The notes under the pieces: model-generated | Databases searched by the model: none | The model's input: the letters and a program-made list of their open reading frames with translations, nothing else | What the model was told of the DNA's origin: nothing | Position numbers and translations under genes: made by a program | DNA from: Roseospira marina | GTDB lineage: Bacteria > Pseudomonadota > Alphaproteobacteria > Rhodospirillales > Rhodospirillaceae | NCBI RefSeq assembly: GCF_014197855.1 | Contig: NZ_JACIGJ010000018.1 | Coordinates: forward strand, 1-59,546 | DNA: 59,546 bases | Reading direction: 5' to 3' | Part shown: positions 7,899 to 15,419 of the stretch, piece after piece | How positions within the stretch are numbered: position 1 is the first letter of the stretch | How the letters are laid out: every line of letters starts with the position of its first letter

Positions 7899-9479
7899 AT
7901 GGCCGGCCGCGCGGAGGACGCGCGCCCCCGCCGTCGCTTCCGGTGGCGGTTCCCCTGGCCGGACAGCCTTGCTGGGCAGACCATTCTGGTGCTGTTGCTG
8001 GGGCTGATGCTGTCGCATCTGGCCTCGCTCGGCTTGTATTCGCTCGACCGGCTGCGTTTGCTGGAAACGCTGGGGGGGCGTGCCGTCGTTGCCCGCGTGG
8101 TCGAGGCGGCCAATCTGATCGAAACCGCCGAGTCGCGCCGGTTCGAGCATCGGTTGACCCGCGTGCTGAGCGGGGCTCGCCTTCAGGTGCGGATCGATCC
8201 GGCGCCGCTGATCCTGGACGCGGAGGCGCCGGTCTCCGCCTTGGGCGCCATCCGGACGCGGGTGTTCCGGCAGGCGCTGCGGACGGCGTTCGGGGCCGAC
8301 CCCGACCGGGTTGTGCGTGTCGGCCCGGCGCCGGAGGATGCGTTCGCGCCGCCACCGTCGGATCGGCCGATGTGGGGGCGTTGGCCGGGCCGCGATCACC
8401 CGCCGTTCCGCCGCATGGCCCCGGATGACACCGACATGGCCTTTCGCACGCGCCTGCATCACCTGATGGTGGGCGATCCGGCCGATACGATGTTGGCGAT
8501 CTCGATCGGTCTGAAGGATGGCCGCTGGCTGAATGTGCTGGCCCGGGTGCCGCGTCCGCAGGGCTTCTGGACGCCCGGCGCGCTGGCGTCGGTCGGGCTG
8601 ATGACGGCGGTGACCCTGGCGCTGTCGCTCTGGGCGGTGCGCCGCACCACCCGTCCACTGCGCGGTGTGGTGGAGGCGGCCCGGCGCATGGGCGTGGACC
8701 CCCGCCGCGATCCGCTGCCCGAGTCCGGCAGCCGGGAATTGCGCGAGGTCGCGCGCGCCTTCAACGACATGCAGACGCGGCTGGCCCGGCTGGTGGACAA
8801 CCGCACACGGCTGTTGGCGGCGATCTCCCACGACTTGCGGACCCCCATCACGACCCTACGGCTGCGCGCGGAGTTCGTCGAGGCTGAGGAGGAGCGTCGG
8901 CGCATGCTGGCCACTCTGGACGAGATGGAGGCCATGGTGCGCGCCACCCTCGACTTCGCCCGCGACGATGCCACGGCGGAACCGGCGCGGCCGCTCGATC
9001 TGGCGGCGCTGGTGACGGCGCTGTGCGCGGACTTGGCCGACACCGGGCGGCCGGTGGAGGTCGCGGAGTCCGAGGATGAGGATGTGGATGAAGGGCCCGC
9101 GACGGTGTTGGGCCGGCCCATGGCGCTGCGCCGCGCGGTCACAAATCTGGTCGCCAACGCCTGTGTCTATGGGGATGGGGCGACCGTGAGCGTGGAGCCG
9201 GTGGCCTTGCCCGACGGCCCCGGGGTGTCCGTGGTGGTGCGCGACGATGGGCCGGGCATCCCGGAGGCGCATCTGGCCAAGGTCACGGACCCGTTCTACC
9301 GGGTGGAGGGGTCGCGGGCGCGGGCCACGGGCGGCATCGGTTTGGGGCTTTCGATCGTGCAGGCGGTGGCGGACGCGCATGGCGGCCGGCTGGTGCTGGC
9401 CAACCGGCCCGAGGGGGGGCTTGAGGCGCGCCTGGACATCCCGGGCGGGCGCGGTGCGGGGGGCGTTCCGGCGTCATAG
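7899..9479 (+). CDS. Two-component sensor histidine kinase (EnvZ-like)
   Basis: This 526-residue inner-membrane kinase pairs with the preceding OmpR-type regulator. A basic N-terminus leads into one membrane helix (about 24-45), a periplasmic domain of about 175 residues with no family I recognise, a second helix (about 226-247), a HAMP linker, the HisKA helix with phospho-acceptor His311 in AISHDLRTP, and an HATPase domain with N box NLVANA, G1 DDGPGIP and G2 GIGLGLS. The ATG lies one base after the regulator stop (TGACATG). The architecture resembles EnvZ/RstB kinases; the stimulus is not predictable. Its stop overlaps the convergent LysE gene. Confidence 0.95.
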   Translation: MAGRAEDARPRRRFRWRFPWPDSLAGQTILVLLLGLMLSHLASLGLYSLDRLRLLETLGGRAVVARVVEAANLIETAESRRFEHRLTRVLSGARLQVRIDPAPLILDAEAPVSALGAIRTRVFRQALRTAFGADPDRVVRVGPAPEDAFAPPPSDRPMWGRWPGRDHPPFRRMAPDDTDMAFRTRLHHLMVGDPADTMLAISIGLKDGRWLNVLARVPRPQGFWTPGALASVGLMTAVTLALSLWAVRRTTRPLRGVVEAARRMGVDPRRDPLPESGSRELREVARAFNDMQTRLARLVDNRTRLLAAISHDLRTPITTLRLRAEFVEAEEERRRMLATLDEMEAMVRATLDFARDDATAEPARPLDLAALVTALCADLADTGRPVEVAESEDEDVDEGPATVLGRPMALRRAVTNLVANACVYGDGATVSVEPVALPDGPGVSVVVRDDGPGIPEAHLAKVTDPFYRVEGSRARATGGIGLGLSIVQAVADAHGGRLVLANRPEGGLEARLDIPGGRGAGGVPAS

Positions 9480-10070
9480 CACAAGCGCCGCGAACACCGA
9501 GGCGACCAGGAGCACGGCGAAGGTGACGTTGACCACCCGCGCGATGCGCGGCGACCCCAGGGCGCTGGAGAAGGTGGCGCCGAATCCGAGCCAGACGATG
9601 TCGATCACCAGGATCAGTGCGGACAGGCTTGCGACTTTGATCAGCGCGTCCTGGGTCGGGTTGGCCGGCATCACCACCACGCTGGAGCAGACGGCGCCCA
9701 GGGCGGCATAGGCCTTGGGGTTGCTCAGCGCCAGGATCAGCGCGCCCCCGACCGCCGGCCGGCTGCCCGGTTCACGCGGGCGGGACAGCGGCGGCGCGGT
9801 GGCGATACGGACCGCCAGGTAGAGGATGTAGCCGAGGGCGATCACCGTCACCACGGGCACCAAACCGGGCACGGCCAGGAGCATTCCGGCGAGGCCGGAC
9901 GCCACGGCGATCAGCACCAGCATCGTGCCGAAGACGATGCCCAGACAATAGGGTAGGCTGGCGCGAACCCCGTAGGCGGCGCCCATGGCGGCGATGCTCA
10001 GGGTTGCGGGACCCGGACTTCCCGCCAGCGGAAGCGCGGTGGCCTGAAGGCGGAGGATGTCGTCGAGCAT
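9474..10070 (-). CDS. LysE/RhtB family amino-acid exporter
   Basis: This 198-residue inner-membrane protein has six hydrophobic segments and the LysE/RhtB N-terminal signature around LAGSPGPATLSIAAMGAAYG, followed by NPKAYAALGA in the second half. Such proteins export amino acids or derivatives using the proton gradient. The ATG at 10070 places the signature about 15 residues in, as usual; a longer upstream frame is arginine-rich and non-conserved. It is divergent from an AraC-type regulator 56 bases away, a very common pairing in which the regulator controls the exporter. The stop overlaps the preceding kinase gene by a few bases. Confidence 0.92.
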   Translation of the reverse strand: MLDDILRLQATALPLAGSPGPATLSIAAMGAAYGVRASLPYCLGIVFGTMLVLIAVASGLAGMLLAVPGLVPVVTVIALGYILYLAVRIATAPPLSRPREPGSRPAVGGALILALSNPKAYAALGAVCSSVVVMPANPTQDALIKVASLSALILVIDIVWLGFGATFSSALGSPRIARVVNVTFAVLLVASVFAALVL

Positions 10071-10126
10071 AGGCGGGTCTCCCTCATGATCCGCCGTACG
10101 GTAGTCCGGGAGGGGGAGGGCCGGTC

Positions 10127-11032
10127 TTGAACGATCCTGCACAGCATCCCGTCGTGCGCGCCCGCCGGACCGCCCTGAACGGTGCCGCTCTGGATGGAGG
10201 GGGCGCCGAGGACGCGGCGTGGGCGGGGCTGATGCGACTCGACGTGACGCTGGCACAGGGCGCGGGCGGGCATTCGCCGCACCGGCACGATACCTACGCC
10301 GTCGGCCTGACGCGGGCCGGCGTACAGGCATTCTCCTACCGGGGGATCGGGCGTCACACCTGCGTGGGGCAGGCCTATGTGCTGCATCCCGACGTCCGCC
10401 ATGACGGCCGGCCGGGGACCGAGGGCGGGTTCGGCTACAGCACGCTGTATGTGCCGCCGGCTCTGATTGCCGCCTGCCTGGGGGGGCGTTCGCTGCCTTT
10501 CCTGTCGGATCCGGTGGCGGCGGCCGGGCCGCTGCGGGACACGATTTGGGCGGTGCTGGCGGCGACGGGGGACGCGGTCGACCCGCTGGTGTCCACCGAT
10601 GTGGTGGTCATGCTGGCGGACGCCCTGGCCGACGCGGCGGGGGCGCGGCCGAACCGGTCGGTCGGGGCCATCGATGGCCCGGCGTTGGCGCGGGTCCGGG
10701 CGCTGTTGTGCGAAACCCTGGAGGCGGGGATCACCGCGCCCGATCTGGAGCGGGTGAGCGGCCTGGATCGGTGGACCCTGTACCGCCAGTTCCGGGCGGT
10801 GCACGGGGTGAGCCCGGGCCGCTACCGCACGGCCCGACGCCTGGACGCGGTGCGTGCGGCGATTCGCGCCGGGGCCGGTCTGGCCGACGCGGCGGCCCAG
10901 GCCGGGTTCAGCGACCAGAGCCATATGACCCGCCAATTTCGTGCCGCCTATGGGCTCGCACCGGGGCAATGGCGGGCGCTCGCCGACACGGAATCGTCGG
11001 GAACGCTGGACGGCGGCGCTCACGGATCCTAA
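10127..11032 (+). CDS. AraC family transcriptional regulator
   Basis: This 301-residue regulator has an N-terminal cupin-like ligand domain (HSPHRHDTYAVGLTRAGVQAFSYRG, about 46-70) and a C-terminal pair of helix-turn-helix motifs (LERVSGLDRWTLYRQFRAVHGVSPGRY and AAQAGFSDQSHMTRQFRAAYGLAPGQW). The start is TTG at 10127, preceded by a strong GGAGGGGGAGGG run; ATG alternatives are too far inside. It is divergently arranged with a lysE-type exporter, which it probably activates in response to an amino acid. Confidence 0.93.
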   Translation: MNDPAQHPVVRARRTALNGAALDGGGAEDAAWAGLMRLDVTLAQGAGGHSPHRHDTYAVGLTRAGVQAFSYRGIGRHTCVGQAYVLHPDVRHDGRPGTEGGFGYSTLYVPPALIAACLGGRSLPFLSDPVAAAGPLRDTIWAVLAATGDAVDPLVSTDVVVMLADALADAAGARPNRSVGAIDGPALARVRALLCETLEAGITAPDLERVSGLDRWTLYRQFRAVHGVSPGRYRTARRLDAVRAAIRAGAGLADAAAQAGFSDQSHMTRQFRAAYGLAPGQWRALADTESSGTLDGGAHGS

Positions 11033-11077
11033 GTCTCGGGGACGTCCCCTTGACCGCTGTTTCCGCGAGGACCCGCC

Positions 11078-11833
11078 ATGACTGAACCGACCGATGCGCT
11101 CCACACCGAATCCGCCGCCGGGGCGGAGACCGGGCCGCACGACACGATGACGGCCATTCGCGACGCCATCGTGGAACACGCCCTGATCCATGTGGCGTTC
11201 GATGGCTGGAGCCCGAAGACGCTGCGCGCTGCCGCCGCCGATGCGGGGTTTGAGCCGTCGCAGGGGGATCGCGCCTTTCCGGGCGGGGCCGTCGACGCCG
11301 TCGCGCATTGGTGCGATTTGGCCGACCGCCGCATGGAGGCGGCCCTGCACGAGCACGGCACCGAGGGCCTGCGCCTGCACGAGCGGGTCGGGCTGGCGAT
11401 CCGCCTGCGTCTGGAGCAATGGGACATGGACCGCGAGGCGGTGCGGCGCGGCGTCGCGCTGCTCTCCCTGCCCAGCAACGCTCGCACGTCGCTCCGCTGC
11501 ACCTATCGGACCGTGGACACGATCTGGTGGGCCGTCGGCGATGCCTCCACGGACTTCAACTTCTACACCAAGCGGCTTCAACTCGCCGGGGTGTACTCGG
11601 CCGTGCTGCTCTACTGGCTCGACGATTCGTCGGAGGAGTCGGCCGAGACCTGGGCGTTCCTGGAGCGGCGCCTGAACGACATCGTGCGGCTGCACAAGGC
11701 CCGCCACCGGGTGCGCGCCGGGCTGTCCAAGGTGCCCAACCCGTTTTCGGCGGCCCGCACCGTGGCGGAGAAAGCGCAGCACATGGCGTCCCGCGCCCCC
11801 CGGTTCCGCATGCCGCGCGGGCACCGCGCTTAG
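11078..11833 (+). CDS. COQ9 family ubiquinone biosynthesis protein
   Basis: This 251-residue protein matches COQ9, a lipid-binding protein with a TetR-like fold that presents ubiquinone precursors to the COQ7-type hydroxylase. The family's core is clear: an N-terminal helical domain, then TVDTIWWAVGDASTDFNFYTKRLQLAGVYSAVLLYWLDD (about 147-185) with the conserved DFNFYTKR stretch, and a C-terminal amphipathic region. The last 50 residues are basic and may contact the membrane. COQ9 is largely confined to alphaproteobacteria and mitochondria, supporting the taxonomic call. A strong terminator follows directly. Confidence 0.93.
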   Translation: MTEPTDALHTESAAGAETGPHDTMTAIRDAIVEHALIHVAFDGWSPKTLRAAAADAGFEPSQGDRAFPGGAVDAVAHWCDLADRRMEAALHEHGTEGLRLHERVGLAIRLRLEQWDMDREAVRRGVALLSLPSNARTSLRCTYRTVDTIWWAVGDASTDFNFYTKRLQLAGVYSAVLLYWLDDSSEESAETWAFLERRLNDIVRLHKARHRVRAGLSKVPNPFSAARTVAEKAQHMASRAPRFRMPRGHRA

Positions 11834-11843
11834 AGCCGATCGT

Positions 11844-11874
11844 AAAAAACCGGACCCACAGAGGGTCCGGTTTT
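11844..11874 (+). terminator. Strong intrinsic terminator after COQ9
   Basis: Perfect 12-bp arms AAAACCGGACCC (11846-11857) and GGGTCCGGTTTT (11863-11874) with a 5-base loop. The A and T tracts on either side allow it to work in both directions. Confidence 0.88.
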
Positions 11875-11922
11875 CAGCGTGAATCGAGTCGCCGTGTCGG
11901 GGTGCCGAGCCGATTTACGCGC

Positions 11923-11953
11923 CAAAACGGGGATCGACAGCGAGTCCGTTTTG
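11923..11953 (-). terminator. Probable terminator for the TonB-receptor gene
   Basis: Arms AAAACGG (11924-11930) and CCGTTTT (11946-11952) flank a 15-base loop, 87 bases past the receptor stop. The T tract on the minus strand fits termination of receptor transcription. Confidence 0.55.
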
Positions 11954-12039
11954 ACGTGGTCTGTTCCAAGCCCGGCGCCGAACCGGCGGCGGGACAGGGA
12001 TCGAGAGGGGTCCGGTCCGTCCCAATCGGAGGGCCGGCC

Positions 12040-14127
12040 TCAGAACGTGCCCTTGAGGCCGATGCCGAACATGCGCGGCTCGTTCATGTTGGCGACGACG
12101 CCCCCGACGCTCCGATCATCGTAGAGATAGGTCGCGGCCCGTTCGTCGAAAATGTTGTTCACGTACGCGAAGACTTGAAAGTAGTCGCGTGGAGCGTAGC
12201 CGATGCGCGCGTTGGCGGTGGTGTAGCCGTCCACGGCGTAGTCGGATTCGTTCTCGTCGGTCGAGTAGTAACCGTCCGTGTGGCGAACCTCGCCGGTCAG
12301 CCGGATCTCGGACGTCACATCCCAGTCCATGCCGAAGCTCAGCGTGTAGCTGGGCGCCCGTCCGAACTCGTTGCCTTCATGGCTCGTGCCGTCCGCGCTG
12401 GAGAACGTTCCGATCTTCGTCTGGACCAGACCGGCCCCGGCGCGGATGCGCAGGCTGTCGAGAACCTGATAATCCGCCGACACTTCGAGGCCATAGGACG
12501 TCGCGCTGTCGGCGTTGACGACCACGCTGCCGTACTGGATGCCGCCGAGATAGTCCGGCAACAGCCGCTGGGAATCCTTGAAGTCGCTGTAGAACAGGTT
12601 TCCGGTCAGGGTCAGGCGATCCTCCAGGAGCCGGGCGCGGCCGAACAGTTCGTAATTCCAGACGGTTTCGGGATCGAACGGCACGTATTCACCGGTCGCG
12701 AAGCTGAGGTTGACACCGCCGGGGTTGTAGCCCCGGTTGATGAGGCCGCCGACCGTGACGCCGGGCGTCACCGTGTAGGCGAGCGACACCTTCGGCAGCC
12801 ATGCGTCGAACGTTTTGTCATAATCCAGGGACTCGCTGGCGTAGCTTGAAATGCCGCTGCGCTGGATGCGGTCGCGCTGGTAGCGCAGCCCGCCCGTCAG
12901 GGACCAGCGATCCGTCAGCCGATAGGTGACCTCGCTGTAGAGCCCGACGTTCTGCTTTTCATCGTCGAAATCGGAGAGGCCGCGGATGAACAGAACGTCG
13001 TCCGACTTTGTCCGGGCCAGATAGAGGCCGGTCACGCCGCTGACCGTTGATGTCGTATCGCCGAACGTCACGCGGGCTTCGTTCGACAGGGTGTTCCGAT
13101 TGATGACGGCGGTGCCGGCCGTCACCGGTTCCGTTACGCGGTCGACATGGGTGTACGAAACCTGGATCTGGTCGAACAGCGTGATGCCGTTGTCAAAGGC
13201 ATAGGACACGTCGGCGATGCCCGTGTGGGTGTCCTGATCCCAGCTCGGCATGGAGGTCGTTGTGTTGTCGAGATCGTCGTAGGGTTTGGACGCGGTCTCG
13301 TAGGTCGGCCGGTTCACTGTGTTGAAGGCGTACGTCAGTTTGGTCGACAGGCCGGGGATCTTGGCCGGCTCCCACAACAGCTTGCCGCGCGCGGTGAACG
13401 CGTGGAAGTCCAGGTCCGTGTCCCCCTTCTGGAATCCCTCGTTGACGTAGTCGATGAAGGAATCACGGCCCGAATAGTCCAGCGCCACGCGCGCGGCCAC
13501 CTGGTCTTCGACCAGCGGGCCGGACAGCGCGAGAGAGGCCCGCCGCCGCGCGTAGGTGCCGAGTTCGGCCTGATAGGCGCCTTCGGGGGTGAAGGTCGGG
13601 TCCTTGGTGTTGACCACGATCGCGCCGGCGATGGCGTTGGCCCCCTGAGAGGTCGTCTGGGGGCCGCGAAAGACCTCGACGCTGTCCACATCCCAGATCG
13701 ACGCGCTCCCGAAGACATACTCGTTGTAGCCCAGGTAGTGGCCGTCGAGGTTGATGGTCGCGCGCGGGATCGTGCCCCCGAAAAACGCCGTGGAGCCGAA
13801 GTTCGGCCCCTGGGTGTCTTGGCCCCGGATGATCGGGGCGCCGACCGAGCCGGTGTAGACCACGTTCGGGACGTCCTGGATCAGGTCGGACACCGACGAC
13901 GCACCCGGTTTGGTCTCGATCTCCTCGGTCGAGATGATCTCCACCGAACTCGCGGTGTCGTCGAGGCTGCGCTCGAATTTCTCGCCGGTCACGAGCAGCG
14001 GGGGGAGCACGATCGGCGTGTTGGTCGGCGCGGTGGTGTCCTGCGCCAGCGCCGGGGCGGCCAGCACGGCGGTGATGGGGGCGACACCCGCCCAGCGGCA
14101 TGCCTTGGCAAACGCGCGTACGGTCAT
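12040..14127 (-). CDS. TonB-dependent outer-membrane receptor
   Basis: This 695-residue protein is an outer-membrane gated channel driven by TonB. A signal peptide ends at ALA (about residue 28). The plug domain contains the TonB-box region followed by VSDLIQDVPNVV, the IRGQDTQGPNFG stretch and VEVFRGPQTTSQGANAIAGAIVV (about residues 140-165), and the rest is an antiparallel barrel ending in a terminal Phe (GLKGTF), the usual barrel-assembly signal. ATG at 14127 gives a proper signal peptide with GGAG about 12 bases upstream. The ligand is unknown; the neighbouring IclR regulator, exported acylase and PepSY protein favour a siderophore. A 14-mer 17 bases before the start recurs upstream of the acylase gene. 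Confidence 0.93.
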   Translation of the reverse strand: MTVRAFAKACRWAGVAPITAVLAAPALAQDTTAPTNTPIVLPPLLVTGEKFERSLDDTASSVEIISTEEIETKPGASSVSDLIQDVPNVVYTGSVGAPIIRGQDTQGPNFGSTAFFGGTIPRATINLDGHYLGYNEYVFGSASIWDVDSVEVFRGPQTTSQGANAIAGAIVVNTKDPTFTPEGAYQAELGTYARRRASLALSGPLVEDQVAARVALDYSGRDSFIDYVNEGFQKGDTDLDFHAFTARGKLLWEPAKIPGLSTKLTYAFNTVNRPTYETASKPYDDLDNTTTSMPSWDQDTHTGIADVSYAFDNGITLFDQIQVSYTHVDRVTEPVTAGTAVINRNTLSNEARVTFGDTTSTVSGVTGLYLARTKSDDVLFIRGLSDFDDEKQNVGLYSEVTYRLTDRWSLTGGLRYQRDRIQRSGISSYASESLDYDKTFDAWLPKVSLAYTVTPGVTVGGLINRGYNPGGVNLSFATGEYVPFDPETVWNYELFGRARLLEDRLTLTGNLFYSDFKDSQRLLPDYLGGIQYGSVVVNADSATSYGLEVSADYQVLDSLRIRAGAGLVQTKIGTFSSADGTSHEGNEFGRAPSYTLSFGMDWDVTSEIRLTGEVRHTDGYYSTDENESDYAVDGYTTANARIGYAPRDYFQVFAYVNNIFDERAATYLYDDRSVGGVVANMNEPRMFGIGLKGTF

Positions 14128-14143
14128 TGGGGGAGAAACTCCT

Positions 14144-14157
14144 ATGCGAATGCGACG
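14144..14157 (-). promoter_or_regulatory. Shared 14-mer, candidate operator (receptor side)
   Basis: On the minus strand this reads CGTCGCATTCGCAT, 17 bases upstream of the TonB-receptor ATG. The sequence CGTAGCATTCGCAT (13 of 14 identical) lies at 15250-15263 in the acylase promoter region. A Fur-type or IclR-type operator is possible. Confidence 0.5.
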
Positions 14158-14392
14158 GAGTCTCAAAAAGCATACCGAATGGCGGAAGTCATCCCGCGAT
14201 ACGGAGCGTCATCACAAAGATCATGAGGTTGTTGCCTCTCGGCAACGCCACCGGTCCCTCCGAACCCCGCCGGCGGGCTGCCGGGTGCGGGCGGCTTGAG
14301 CCACGGGCCTAGACCCGTGATATCCTGTGCGTCTGTCTGCGCTCGCGCCCCGGTGCGTCGGCGCGCGTTCCGCTCCAACCGTCGGCCGATCC

Positions 14393-15181
14393 ATGGCGCT
14401 GCCGCCCCCTGTGTCTGATTCAGCCTCCGGCGAAAAACGCGCTGGAACGATCCAGTCGGTCGCGATGGCGGCCCGCTTCCTCGCCATTCTCGCCAATTCC
14501 GAGGAACCGCTGGCGTTAAGCGTTCTGGCCCGCCGCGCGGGAACCGGCAGTTCAACGACCCATCGGTATGCGCAGAGCCTCGTCCAAGAGGGGCTGGCAC
14601 GGCAGGATCCCATCAGTGGGCTTTACGACCTGGGGCCCACGGCGCTCAGCATCGGGATCGCAGCGCTCAAGCGCATGGATGCGGTCGAGGTCGCGGCCCG
14701 GCATATGAAGCAACTGGCCGGCCGGATCGCGGCCAGCGGCGGGGTCGCTATCTGGACCGAACGGGGGCCGACGCTGGTGCGGTGGTATCGCAGCGCGTAC
14801 TTCTCCATCAGTTCCCTGGGCCTGGGCGACATTCTGCCGTTGGACAATTCGGCCAGCGGGCTTGTGTTTCAGGCGTTCCTCCCCGCCAGCCTGATCGACG
14901 CCGCCCGGCGTCGCCAACCGGATCCGTTCCGGGGGGCGCCCCCGTCCGCCGCGACACTGGACGAGGTCCGAGAGGCGTGCTTCGCCGAACTCACGGGGCA
15001 CCTGCTGCCGGAGATTACCGGGCAGGCCGTGCCGGTGTTCGACGCGCAGCAGGAACTGGCCTGCGTGATCACGACCGTCACCAACCTGGGGCAGGCCGGA
15101 ACGCCGGACGACCGGTCGGCCCTGTTCGAGACGGCAAAGGCGGTGGCGCGCGAAACCGGCGGGGCGGCCCGGTTCGCCTGA
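14393..15181 (+). CDS. IclR family transcriptional regulator
   Basis: This regulator of about 262 residues has an N-terminal winged helix (TIQSVAMAARFLAILANSEEPLALSVLARRAGTGSSTTHRYAQSLVQEGLARQD) and a C-terminal IclR effector domain with GLYDLGPTALSIG at the junction and a final CVITTV strand. IclR proteins usually repress or activate catabolic genes in response to small organic acids. ATG at 14393 is taken; an in-frame ATG at 14327 is possible, with no clear ribosome-binding site at either. It lies between the divergent TonB receptor and the acylase gene, so it is a candidate regulator of both. Confidence 0.88.
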   Translation: MALPPPVSDSASGEKRAGTIQSVAMAARFLAILANSEEPLALSVLARRAGTGSSTTHRYAQSLVQEGLARQDPISGLYDLGPTALSIGIAALKRMDAVEVAARHMKQLAGRIAASGGVAIWTERGPTLVRWYRSAYFSISSLGLGDILPLDNSASGLVFQAFLPASLIDAARRRQPDPFRGAPPSAATLDEVREACFAELTGHLLPEITGQAVPVFDAQQELACVITTVTNLGQAGTPDDRSALFETAKAVARETGGAARFA

Positions 15182-15240
15182 CCGGAGACGGGCCGATCGG
15201 TCGGCTCTGACGCGCCCCGGCGCACACGCTTCGTTTTCAG

Positions 15241-15269
15241 TTGCTCTTGCGTAGCATTCGCATTTATAC
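15241..15269 (+). promoter_or_regulatory. Candidate promoter of the acylase operon with embedded operator
   Basis: TTGCTC (15241-15246) and TTATAC (15264-15269) are 17 bases apart. The shared 14-mer CGTAGCATTCGCAT occupies 15250-15263, between the two boxes, where a bound repressor would block RNA polymerase. A leader of about 145 bases would precede the acylase ATG. Confidence 0.45.
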
Positions 15270-15419
15270 CCGATCCACGGTTCCGGACCGGTGACCGCGT
15301 GCGGCCCTGGCACTCCCGCGTCGGACACAGCGTGTGTCAACCGCTAGAGATGGCGCGTTTGCCAGAACAGAGCGCCCGGACCTGAAATGCACCGGGATGA
15401 AGCGACGGATGATTATGAC

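Noticed and set aside
12147-14226. Plus-strand frames opposite the TonB receptor
   Set aside because: They are antisense to a receptor with a signal peptide, plug and terminal Phe, and have no independent support.
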